From: Ruminococcus sp.
Lineage (GTDB): Bacteria > Bacillota > Clostridia > Oscillospirales > Ruminococcaceae
Reading direction: 5' to 3'
Length of the DNA: 44,892 nt
Assembly: GCA_021200415.1 (NCBI GenBank)
Contig: JAJQGO010000045.1
Coordinates: 1-44,892, forward strand
Under the pieces are notes generated by a model. That model saw only the letters and a program-made list of their open reading frames with translations, had not been told where the DNA came from and ran no database searches. Shown here piece after piece: positions 20,948 through 30,100 of this stretch (within the stretch, counting starts at the first letter, position 1; every line of letters begins with the position of its first letter). Made by a program: the position numbers and the translations under genes.

Positions 20948-22051
20948 ATGTTAGAAAAGATGTACGATGCAAACAATTTGTATAATGCTTTTACAAAATG
21001 CAGGAGTGTCACGGGCTTCAAGGAATCTGTTCAGCGATACGGGATAAACTTTTTGCTGAATATTTGCAAGCTGCAAAAGCAGTTTAAAAAACGGAGAATA
21101 CGAATCCGACAAGGCGAAAGAATTTATCCTGCGCGAGCGTGGGCATGTACGTTGTATAACGGCATTCAGCGTCAAGGATAGAGTTGCACAGCGCAGCTTT
21201 AACAATAATGTTATAACGCCAATTTTGAAGCCGCTGCTGATTTATGATAATTCAGCAAGCCAGATTGGCAAGGGACAGACATTCGCCTTAGAGCGTGTCC
21301 GCAAGATGTTACAGAAGGCATACTTGCAATATGGTAAAGAAGCGTACGTTGTACAGTTGGACGTTTCCAAATACTTCGATACCTGCGGCAAGATGTTACA
21401 GAAGGCTTCTTTGCAAGGTATGTCGATAAAGAAACGCTGGACTTCATAAAACAGCGGTTTGCTGAGTTTGAACCCGATGTATCGTATATGACCGATGCTG
21501 AGTACGAAGAAGCAGACAAGGGCGTATATAATTCACTTTTGCGGATTAAGCGTAAGCCTGGCGCAGTATCACCGGCAAGGACGAAACGACTACACAAATC
21601 AATGTGCATTGGCAGCCAGCTATCGCAAAATGTCGGTATCTCGTACACGCACAGGATTGACACTTACGCCAAATGCATTCTGGGTATCAGATACTATGCG
21701 CGGTACATGGACGATACGCTGATTATTTTGCCTGATAAGGCAGAGGTAAAGCGAGTTGTTAAACTGCTGACGGAGCAATACGAAAAGATAGGGCTGCATA
21801 TCAATAAGAAGAAAACACGCATTGCGCCGCTAACAAGGCAGGTTATCTTTTTGAAAATACGGCATATCATAAAGCAGCCAACAGGCAGGATAATCCGTCT
21901 CCCTGTCAGTGAAGCATATAGGCGTGAACGACGGCGTACCCGCAAGTTTGTCGGGCTGATAAATAAACGGCAAATGACTGCGAAGCATATGTGCGAATGT
22001 TATAAGGGCTGGTATGGGACTATGCCAGATATGACGGGAAGAAGCAATTAA
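20948..22051 (+). pseudogene. DGR/retroelement-type reverse transcriptase with two frameshifts
   Basis: Joining three frame segments gives about 367 residues of reverse transcriptase: 20948-21090 (MLEKMYDANNLYNAFTKCRS), 21090 to about 21385 (LIYDNSASQIGKGQTFALER, VVQLDVSKYFDT with the first catalytic Asp) and about 21400-22051 (RYMDDTLII catalytic motif, GLHINKKKT). The first break is an A6 run (21086-21091) where five A would keep the frame. The second lies in a 19-base direct repeat of upstream sequence. Catalytic motifs survive but the chain is broken, so it is inactive as read. Adjacency to a lectin-like target argues for a DGR rather than a group II intron or retron. Confidence 0.8.
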
Positions 22052-22099
22052 ACCACATAAATAATTATTTTAAACACGTGTTAAAAGGAGTGATTTAAC

Positions 22100-22348
22100 A
22101 TGACCCGCGAAGAAATTTGCAACAAGATTTGCATGCTGAAATGCGTCCTAACGAGTCACGCCAGCGACATCGGCGACTGGAAAATCGCAAAATATCAAGA
22201 GTATGTACTGAACGGGCTTGACGCTCCGTATGACATCGCTGAATTATATCAGAAGCGGCAGGCAGTGCGCGACGAAATCAACGAACTACAGGCACAGCTT
22301 GACGCTATGGAGGCGGAAGGTACAGCAGAGATATTGGTGTGGAGATGA
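22100..22348 (+). CDS. Small coiled-coil protein, unknown function
   Basis: The 82-residue helical protein (MTREEICNKICMLKCVLTSH start) has a C-terminal coiled coil (YQKRQAVRDEINELQAQLDA). It has an AAAGGAGTG ribosome-binding site and overlaps the next small ORF by 4 bp. Similar small proteins are common in tail regions of Bacillota phages. No function can be assigned. Confidence 0.65.
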   Translation: MTREEICNKICMLKCVLTSHASDIGDWKIAKYQEYVLNGLDAPYDIAELYQKRQAVRDEINELQAQLDAMEAEGTAEILVWR

Positions 22349-22515
22349 GGCATAACGCAAATGGAAAAACAATCGTGCTTAACACAGACGACATAAAGGC
22401 GTTAATAGCAAAGCGTTTTGGTGTGGGCATGTCTAACGTAATAAGAAGCCAATATTCTTTTGTGGTGGTCAGTGCAGACGACGCATCTGCGCTGGCTGAC
22501 GAAGAAAGCAAATAA
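22345..22515 (+). CDS. Small protein, unknown function
   Basis: A 56-residue frame starts with ATG overlapping the upstream stop (ATGA): MRHNANGKTIVLNTDDIKAL, then IAKRFGVGMSNVIRSQYSFV and an acidic end. The RFGV-x-x-S-N-V segment recalls small phage proteins with a short helix-strand fold. It is co-translated with the coiled-coil ORF; a 20-bp hairpin follows. Confidence 0.6.
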   Translation: MRHNANGKTIVLNTDDIKALIAKRFGVGMSNVIRSQYSFVVVSADDASALADEESK

Positions 22516-22521
22516 AGGTGG

Positions 22522-22571
22522 TTAACATTAAGTTCCAACCACTTTTAAAAATGGTTGGAACTTAATGTTAA
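22522..22571 (+). repeat. 20-bp perfect inverted repeat (hairpin)
   Basis: TTAACATTAAGTTCCAACCA (22522-22541) pairs perfectly with 22552-22571 around a 10-base loop. There is no U tract after it, so it is not a classical terminator in the + direction. It lies 20 bp before the tail-hub start codon and just after a stop codon, so it could be an RNase III site, an attenuator or a binding site. Confidence 0.85.
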
Positions 22572-22591
22572 ATCATAAATGAGGTGGTAGC

Positions 22592-23977
22592 ATGAAGCGA
22601 AGCAATAAACACACGGTGGCGAAACTTAACTTTTACCCGCTTTCCGGGGGCATAAACGTGGCGCAGGTAGCGGAGCAGATAGGCGAAACCGAGATGCAGG
22701 AGTGTCAGAATTTCATATATGACCGCGACAGCACAAGGCTTGTAGGGCGCGGCGGGCTTAAGGCGCTGACCACGTTTGCCAGCAATATTATCTCCATGTA
22801 TTACGATATTGAAAATAACTCGACCTTTGTGTTTCTGGAAAACCGCGACTGTTACCAGCTTGTACTTTCCAGCGGTAAGGTGAGCAGCACTTATATTGGC
22901 AAGGTGAGCGGGTACAGCGTGCCACACTGCGAGAAGTTCAAGGGCGCACTGTACGTAGCCAGCGGTAGCAGTCTGCAATATTATAATTACGAATCAGGTA
23001 CTAAGCTTGTTAGCATGACCTACGCGCCGATATGCGACTTGCTGTTCTACCGTTTCAGCAGGCTGGCAGTAACCATGAGCGGCAGCGACAGGATAACGTA
23101 TTCAAGCACGGGCGATGCATCGAGCGACGTGGCATGGAAGGAGGACACGAACGACGACAGCACTATGAAGTGGCTGGATATAGGCGACTGCGACAGCGGC
23201 GATATTGTTGATATAGTGCCGCTTGCCACGGATATGATGGTATTCAAGTCGAACGGTAAGGTGTACCAGTTTGTGGGCGACGCGGATTTTAACAGTTGGG
23301 CGGTGTACAACATCGCCAACTTTGCGGACGTTACGATAAACTTTAAGGCGGGAGCCGTGGCGACGAACATAGGCGACGAGGTAGTATTCCTGTCGCTGAG
23401 AGGATTAAAGAGCCTGACGACTACGCAGGACTACGGCAATATTTCTACGACAGACATCGGCAGTAAGTTCAACAAACTTATTACCGACGATATGTACGAG
23501 CCTGAGCTGCATAATTTCAGACGGCACAGAATGATACTTATCCGGCCGGGCGAGGACAAGAGCTACTGGATAGCGTTCAACTATGGTATGAACGCGGCGA
23601 CTACGCTGAAATTCCATACGGGAATTACTGCGGTACTGGAAACAAAGGACGATATATTTTTCGCTGGCGGCGTAACACTCTACTTGTGGGACGATACGGC
23701 GACTACGGACGAAGGCACGGAGATAGAGTATATCGTGCGCCCGCGCGCGGTACTGTCGAACGACGAAATGTTGATAAAGGCGATAGATACGAAGTTTACC
23801 AGCGACCATGCCGGATACGCTACGCTGACGGACGGCGGGCGGCTTACGGTATCCGTGCCGACCAATAGCAGGAAAAAGATACGGTGCAACCACAGTACCG
23901 ATTTTATAGATTTGACAATAACCAGCACAAGCAGATTTGAGCTGGATCATATCATGCTTGACATAGCGGAGCTGTAG
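22592..23977 (+). CDS. Tail hub / DNA-stabilisation-like beta-propeller protein
   Basis: The 461-residue protein starts KLNFYPLSGGINVAQVAEQI, which resembles podoviral tail-hub proteins of the P22 gp10 type. The body has repeated blade-like units (KFKGALYVASGSSLQYYNYE, RFSRLAVTMSGSDRITYSST, DMMVFKSNGKVYQFVGDADF, IGDEVVFLSLRGLKSLTTTQ) consistent with a beta-propeller. It is the first gene of the ejection and hub segment and has AGGTGG upstream. It probably plugs the head-tail channel and connects the fibres. The fold is inferred by eye. Confidence 0.7.
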   Translation: MKRSNKHTVAKLNFYPLSGGINVAQVAEQIGETEMQECQNFIYDRDSTRLVGRGGLKALTTFASNIISMYYDIENNSTFVFLENRDCYQLVLSSGKVSSTYIGKVSGYSVPHCEKFKGALYVASGSSLQYYNYESGTKLVSMTYAPICDLLFYRFSRLAVTMSGSDRITYSSTGDASSDVAWKEDTNDDSTMKWLDIGDCDSGDIVDIVPLATDMMVFKSNGKVYQFVGDADFNSWAVYNIANFADVTINFKAGAVATNIGDEVVFLSLRGLKSLTTTQDYGNISTTDIGSKFNKLITDDMYEPELHNFRRHRMILIRPGEDKSYWIAFNYGMNAATTLKFHTGITAVLETKDDIFFAGGVTLYLWDDTATTDEGTEIEYIVRPRAVLSNDEMLIKAIDTKFTSDHAGYATLTDGGRLTVSVPTNSRKKIRCNHSTDFIDLTITSTSRFELDHIMLDIAEL

Positions 23978-24002
23978 GCAGATGTAGGCAGATGTAGGCA
24001 GG
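23973..24002 (+). repeat. Three tandem 10-bp units after the hub gene
   Basis: TGTAGGCAGA is repeated three times, the last unit with one mismatch, starting at the stop codon of the hub gene. Slipped-strand expansion is the likely origin. Each unit adds TAG stops and changes the spacing to the next ribosome-binding site. Confidence 0.9.
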
Positions 24003-24020
24003 AAGAGGCGGTGACGGCAA

Positions 24021-24500
24021 ATGGCTAAAGGGAAAAGCCTAAGACAATGGGTAAAGCTATACGAGGAAAAGACAGGTGATAAGGCACAGCTGTTAGACGG
24101 CTACCGCCTTTTTTATATGGCTGAAAGAGGTTTTGCTACTATGAAGATTGACCTTGAGGGGAAATTGATGGTAGTGCATGAGACGTGCGGAGATGGCAGG
24201 TTTTGGCGGGACTACGCCGAGCTGATAGGTGTTGGGCTGGGGTGTACGGCAGTAGGCACAATATGCACGCGACCTATACTGCCGTATATCCGAGCCTTTA
24301 ACTGGGAGGTACTGACGGACGAAGAAAAGGACGGGCAGCACCGTTATCTGTGTCAGGACAGCATAGGCCGGAAAGTAATCGCTACATATATGTGCGACGG
24401 CGGCGAAGGCAGGCCGCCACAATATTGGGTAGTGTCATATTTTTACGATAGGGCGGTAACAAGCCTTGACCCGGAAAACGAGAAGGAGGTACAGAAATAA
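24021..24500 (+). CDS. Unknown tail-region protein
   Basis: The 159-residue protein starts MAKGKSLRQWVKLYEEKTGD, with a mixed alpha/beta pattern and several cysteines (VHETCGDG, GLGCTAVGTICTRPIL, TYMCDGGEG). The layout has the feel of phage-encoded acetyltransferase-like accessory proteins found near ejection genes, but no diagnostic motif is visible, so I leave it unnamed. It lies between the hub and the ejection proteins. Confidence 0.6.
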   Translation: MAKGKSLRQWVKLYEEKTGDKAQLLDGYRLFYMAERGFATMKIDLEGKLMVVHETCGDGRFWRDYAELIGVGLGCTAVGTICTRPILPYIRAFNWEVLTDEEKDGQHRYLCQDSIGRKVIATYMCDGGEGRPPQYWVVSYFYDRAVTSLDPENEKEVQK

Positions 24501-24501
24501 G

Positions 24502-25614
24502 ATGTGGAGAGCAAGACGAATAAACAATAAAAAGAACAGCACAACGACTACGAGCTATACGCCGAGCGAGCAGGAGGTACGCTTGCAGGAAATATCGGCG
24601 GATTATGCCGAGGCAGTTGCACCTAACGCTTTGTGGCTGAATGATATGGCAAGGAGTCTGTTAGAGGAAAGCCTTGGTACGATACAGGTTGATTATAATG
24701 ATTTGCTTAATAGCGCGCAGCAGCAGGCAACGGCAGCGCAGCAGGGTGTGGCAAACCTGACCACGGGCGAACTGCCGCAGGAGTATCTGGACAATATGAC
24801 AAGCGCCATACAGAGTACGCTTACGAATACTATGGGCGAATCGCTTAACAATCTGGGCAGCAGGGGCGTATTGAACAGCAGCGTGACGAGTACAGCCCTT
24901 AACGATATATCTACCAACGCCGCTAATTCCGTAGCGGAGAATTATTTAAATAATATCAGCACTCTGAACGGCCTGTACGGGCAGCAGAGTAGCCTTGCGG
25001 GCAGTAATATTTCATTGGCGGCAGCGGCGCAGCAGGCGGCACAGCAGCCAGCTCTTAATCTGTGGAACGCTTCGCTTGGCCTGGACAGCAGCAGCATCGA
25101 CGCATTGAATGCGATAAGCGGAACGGGTACTACTACTACAACCAGCAGCGGCGGCAACAATTTCTACAGCGGGCTGTTTAGCGCTGCAGCTTCTTATGCA
25201 TGCTTTACAGAGGACGCTAAGATACAGATGGCTGACGGCACAACCAAATTTATCCGTCACATAGAACCGGGCGACGAGGTAATGTCCTACAATCCTGAAA
25301 CGGGCGAAGATGAAACCGTAACGGTAACGGAGATTATGACGCCAGTATACAGCAACGTATATTCCGTTATCTGCGACAGCACTACCAGCGCAAAGAATTA
25401 TGTAAGCACTACGCTTACGCAGCCGCTTCTGACCGAGGACGGCGAGTTTACGGAGGTGTCCTTGCTGCGTATCGGCACTAAGCTTATGAATATCGGCAAG
25501 GTAAGGAGCGTAATATACAGCGGCGAGCGTAAGGTATATGACCTTAAGGTCAGCGGCGCGAACACATATTACGCTAATGGTTTTATTGCCAAAGGCGCGA
25601 CGGACGAATGGTAA
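24502..25614 (+). CDS. Ejection-type virion protein with C-terminal Hint domain
   Basis: The 370-residue protein has a basic N terminus (MWRARRINNKKNS), a Gln/Ala/Ser/Asn-rich helical region (residues about 25-215) typical of internal or ejected virion proteins, and a Hint domain from Cys233 onward: CFTEDAKIQMADGTTKFIRH, then IEPGDEVMSYNPETGE. It ends VYDLKVSGANTYYANGFIAK plus seven residues. The Cys at position 1 of the Hint fold is present, so thioester formation or cleavage is possible. No homing endonuclease and no real C-extein exist. I prefer ATG at 24502, preceded by AAGGAGG; TTG at 24466 is the alternative. Confidence 0.75.
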   Translation: MWRARRINNKKNSTTTTSYTPSEQEVRLQEISADYAEAVAPNALWLNDMARSLLEESLGTIQVDYNDLLNSAQQQATAAQQGVANLTTGELPQEYLDNMTSAIQSTLTNTMGESLNNLGSRGVLNSSVTSTALNDISTNAANSVAENYLNNISTLNGLYGQQSSLAGSNISLAAAAQQAAQQPALNLWNASLGLDSSSIDALNAISGTGTTTTTSSGGNNFYSGLFSAAASYACFTEDAKIQMADGTTKFIRHIEPGDEVMSYNPETGEDETVTVTEIMTPVYSNVYSVICDSTTSAKNYVSTTLTQPLLTEDGEFTEVSLLRIGTKLMNIGKVRSVIYSGERKVYDLKVSGANTYYANGFIAKGATDEW

Positions 25615-25641
25615 TGGTAATGGCGAAGGAGATGCTAAACG

Positions 25642-27156
25642 ATGGCGATGAAGGGAACAAAGAGAACGAAGGGAACAAATGGCATGACAAAGAACCTTGC
25701 CTACGCCGCGAAGTACGGTCCGGATTTTCTGACAGGTTATGCTATCGGTACTGCGCTGGGCAATTTGTGGAACGACAATTATAACCGCAGGGGCATAGAG
25801 AAAAGCAATGCAACTACGGCAGCGGGAACTGACGAGATATTTAATTCCGAGTATCAACAATATCTGCCACAAAGAGAGCCTATGTCAGATCAGCTTTTTA
25901 ATCAGGGCGTGCAGGGCGGCGCGTTGAGCCTTAACGGTGACAACTTTAAAAATATGATGCAGCTTGGAGAAGAAACAAAGGCGCTTGAGCGAAGCGGCGA
26001 CCTTCAACCGTTAAGCTTTCAAAAGGAACGCAATCTTGAAGAAGAAAAGCTTGATTATTTAGTAGAGAAATATGGCGGGCAGACACCTAATCCCGACGGG
26101 GACGCTATGGTGATAGGGAATTTGTCCAATAGAATCAAGGGGGATTTGCAGAATGTGGATGTCAGCAAAATACCCCGCGTTCTGACTGAAAATGATTATA
26201 TTGCACCTATAAGGAAACAACTACAGAAAGAAGGGCGTACGGAATATCAGATTGAGCAGGCAGTTGAAAATGCGATGCCAGATATTCAGTCCAAAGTAAA
26301 GCAGGGGCAGGATATAGTTTTCGGGCGGCTGGGAAACTTGCTGAATACCCAGCTTAAGAGCGGCGACCTTGATAATGCGCGAATGACGTATGCAAGAATG
26401 ACCGAGATTAACCCGACCATGGCTCAAGCTATGGGTACTGGGCTGAACCGGGCGACGGCAAACGAAGAAGCGCAGTATCAGCTTAACAACAGGGTAGAGC
26501 TTTTAAAGAAGAACTTCGGCATGAACGACCAACAAGCGCGTAATTATGCACTTGGCGGCAGCATATACTCTCCGCAAGAACAAGAGGCAATGAGAAATTT
26601 TAATAGCGGAATTTATAGCGGTGGTACTGGCACTGACAGAAGAAGCAGCAGCAGGAGCATGAACGTAAGTGGCAATAGCAATAGTGACGTGATAAATTTG
26701 GCTAAAGACCCGACCTGGCTAAATCTTCAAGCGCGTAACAACATGCTAACTGACAGATTGAATGCTCTTGACGAGGATGACCCTCAAAGAGCGCAACTCC
26801 TAAACAACATACAACAAAATTATATTGCAATGGATCTGTATTCCTCACAACGGCTAGGAATGCCAACAACAAACACCGGTACGTTAGGAACAACAGAACA
26901 ATCTGGGCAAGTATCTGCTCCTACCGAAAGGCCTCTTAGTGACGCGGCAGAAGAACGAAGGCAGAGACTCCTTAATAGAGGTGCAATATTCAACCAAGCA
27001 TCTAGAGCTAATTTCAGTGTAACCCCCACGGGTAAAATCTATGCTACGCCATACGCAAGTAGATACCCTGAACTTGTACCGGAAGAACAAGCTAAAGCGT
27101 TTGAAGAATTTAGAAAGCGATACAAATCTGATTACCCAGAGATGTTTGATGATTAA
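25642..27156 (+). CDS. Internal / ejection virion protein (putative)
   Basis: The 504-residue protein has a basic start (MAMKGTKRTKGTNG), a short hydrophobic glycine-containing segment (PDFLTGYAIGTALGNLW), then long helical, Gln- and Asn-rich sequence (QQARNYALGGSIYSPQEQEA; QRAQLLNNIQQNYIAM). This composition and its place between the Hint protein and the giant protein match podoviral ejection proteins that form the trans-envelope channel. AAGGAGA lies upstream of the ATG. Confidence 0.6.
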   Translation: MAMKGTKRTKGTNGMTKNLAYAAKYGPDFLTGYAIGTALGNLWNDNYNRRGIEKSNATTAAGTDEIFNSEYQQYLPQREPMSDQLFNQGVQGGALSLNGDNFKNMMQLGEETKALERSGDLQPLSFQKERNLEEEKLDYLVEKYGGQTPNPDGDAMVIGNLSNRIKGDLQNVDVSKIPRVLTENDYIAPIRKQLQKEGRTEYQIEQAVENAMPDIQSKVKQGQDIVFGRLGNLLNTQLKSGDLDNARMTYARMTEINPTMAQAMGTGLNRATANEEAQYQLNNRVELLKKNFGMNDQQARNYALGGSIYSPQEQEAMRNFNSGIYSGGTGTDRRSSSRSMNVSGNSNSDVINLAKDPTWLNLQARNNMLTDRLNALDEDDPQRAQLLNNIQQNYIAMDLYSSQRLGMPTTNTGTLGTTEQSGQVSAPTERPLSDAAEERRQRLLNRGAIFNQASRANFSVTPTGKIYATPYASRYPELVPEEQAKAFEEFRKRYKSDYPEMFDD

Positions 27157-27176
27157 TTTACGGCAGGTGACACAAT

Positions 27177-30100
27177 ATGGCATTAGACGAGAATTTTTGG
27201 AATGAAGTCGCAGCAAGACAAGCGCAGCAGCAGGCGGCAGCGCAGCAGTGGGCTGCACAGCAGCAGGAGCAGGACGACGACAGCAGCGCAATAGTAAGAG
27301 GCTTTATATCGGGCGCGGCTGGCGTTGTTGAAGGGCAGGCGCAGTTAGGTAATCTTATGGGGATTGGCGACGGCGAGCTTGCAAATTATTTGCAGGGAGT
27401 CGGCCAGCGCAACGCCCGTAAAAAAGAATACACCATAGGCGATATGATACCGTTTGCCAGCGATTACTGGACTAACAGTGAAGGCATGGGGTACGACGTA
27501 GCCAATCTGTTAGGCTCAAGCGCCGCGCTTATGGGTGAGACGGCGGCGGCAACTACAGGCTTAGGGGCGATAGGCGGCGCGTTAGGTTTAGGAAGTGCGG
27601 CTGCAATTACCGAAGCGGCTGGTGCCGGTGGCAAAGCGTTAAGTGCTGGTGGCAAGGCTATAAGGGCGGCTGGAAACTCGGCAGCTCGTGGCGCATCTTA
27701 TGCATCACAAGCTGTAAATGCGGTAACAAAAGGTATGGCAAACTCCGCGAGAAAATACGGCATGAACAAATTTGCTAATGCTCTTGAAGGGCCATTCGGG
27801 CAGATGTATGCTTTGAACGTTTTGAAAACTCCTGCCGAGGTAGCTTCTGAAATGGGCAATGCCGGCGGGGACGCACTGGCAGAGGGCGCAGATATTGACG
27901 AAGCGAAGAAACGTGCGCTTATCGTCGGCGCAATTCAAACCCCGTTACTGGCGTTAAGCAATACGCTGGAATCGTCTAATTTAGGCAGGTTGTTTGCAAA
28001 AGAAGCTGGCGAAGAAGTCGCAAAGAAAGCTGGCAAAGAGGGCTTCAAAAAGATTCTGGAAACCATAACGGTTGCGGGTTTGCAGAATGCATGGGAAGAA
28101 GGTATGCAGCAATCCTCGCAGGAATACGCGGCCGGCAACCAATCCTTGACTGGCGTGGTTAATCCGTTCTCATGGAGTGAAGATGCACGGCAGCAGGCGG
28201 CAGTAGGCGGCGTGGGCGGCTTAGTATTGGGCGGCGGCAACGCCGCATTAGGCCGAATTGTCGGCAGGAAAAATACCAACGGCAATAATAATAGTAATGC
28301 TGCTAATGCGGAAGCAGGAGTTAACACTAACGGTAATGCGGCGGGTGGAAACGGCAGCGTGGACTTTATGAATGAGCAGGTGGAAAGCGCACGTGATTAT
28401 CTCGATAACGCTTATGCCAATGCCTATAACGAAAAGGACAAAGAGGTTATAGGGGCAGCAGCCGACAGCGACGATCCGACTGTTATTCTAAATACTGCTA
28501 AACGGTATGGCTGGGCAGGAATACCCATTAATACGGAGGAAGCGCAGGAAGTACAGCGCAAAGCCCAGGCTCAAGCACAAGCCCAAGCACAGGCTCAAGC
28601 CTTAGAATTAGCTGAAGCACAGGCTGCACAGCAAGCGCAGTGGCAACAGCAGGCGCAACAGGGTATTGCTCAAGAACCTGTTGTCGGGAACGCTCCCGAA
28701 GCGCAGCGTCAACAGGCGGCAATAGATGCGGTGAACAACAAGATTGCCGAGATGAACGGCAATAATGCCACTGAACAAAATCCAGTGCCTGCCGTAGCAG
28801 GGAATAATAATATAGGGCAACAGCCAAGAAGCAGGGCGGCGCAAAATCTTCCAGCAGTCAATACTGCCACGGCAAGCCCAGCCGCTAAAACCGGCGGAGC
28901 AGAAAGTATGCAGATAAACGCCAGGCAAAAAGCTTTAGCGAAACAGCTTGCCCAAATTGATGATAAGAAAAAGTTTGTGAGCAGCGACGGCAAAATAAAT
29001 ACAACCGAGCTGCGTAACAGCCTGCCCTTGAAACGCTTCCTTAACAAAACGCCTGACGCTGTAATAATAGGCCGCGCGGCATTGGCAGGAGATAAAAACG
29101 CTACTACACAGTTTGGAAAATACAGTTTTTCGAAACAGGCGGCAATACTGGACGCAATACAAAATGGACTGGGAAACTATCAGCTGACAGATGAGGATAG
29201 GGTACAAATGGCTGAATACGATGCTGCCGCACGAAAAAGAGCCGTTACTGTTCTGCGGGACCGTATTGTGAAAGCTACATACATTAACAAAATGCCGCAA
29301 GCTGAAAGAACTAGACTGCGTAGTCTTGCTCAAAACGGCAGCGAGGCGCAACTTAAAGCTGTGGCTAGAAGCTTAGGGATAAGCATTCCTGCTCAACTAA
29401 ATACGTTAGACCAAACAAGAGCGCAAGCTACGCCAATAGAAGTACAAGCACCTGCACAGGCAGAGTCAAAGCAGACTGCCGCATCAGTTGAGCCTGTAGC
29501 ACAGCAAGTACAAGCAGCGCAGGAGCAACAAGCTTCGATAGCATCTGCTGTACCTGCTGAAAACACAACTCTGGCTACTGCTGAGACTACTGCGCCAAAA
29601 AAGAGCGCGAAAAAGAGCACGAAAAAGAAAGCAGAGAACAAAAAAGCTCCTGCTAAAAAAGTTATGGAAACTGAAAAGGAGGTAGGCGACAACGGCAAGA
29701 AGGACAAGGAGAGCAACAACTTCGGGCTGGATAAACGCAGAGTATCCGAATCTGAAAAGGCAGCAGCAGACAACGCGCAGCAGGAAACCCAAAACGCAAG
29801 TCAAGACCAAAAAGCTGAAGAAGTAAAGAGTAAGGGAAAACCTGCTGAAGAAGAAAATAAAAAAGCCCCTGCATTAGCAGAAGATAATTTAGAAAAATCT
29901 AAAGAAGGATATTTTATTGCGGAAAACGCAAATGATGTTAAGCAAGCGCTGAAACCTTTTATTGGACAACCTATAACTAATAAAGACGGTAATATAATCG
30001 CAACATATGACTCAAGAGGAATTAACAAGTTGATTTCTAGTGCGGCGGTAGAAAAATCCGTCAAGAATGGATATAACCATAAAGAGCATATGACGGCAGC

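Noticed and set aside
21083-21092. Programmed -1 frameshift at TTTAAAAAAC in the RT
   Set aside because: The required shift is +1, and the slippery site is not in the correct frame for canonical -1 shifting. A homopolymer indel is simpler.
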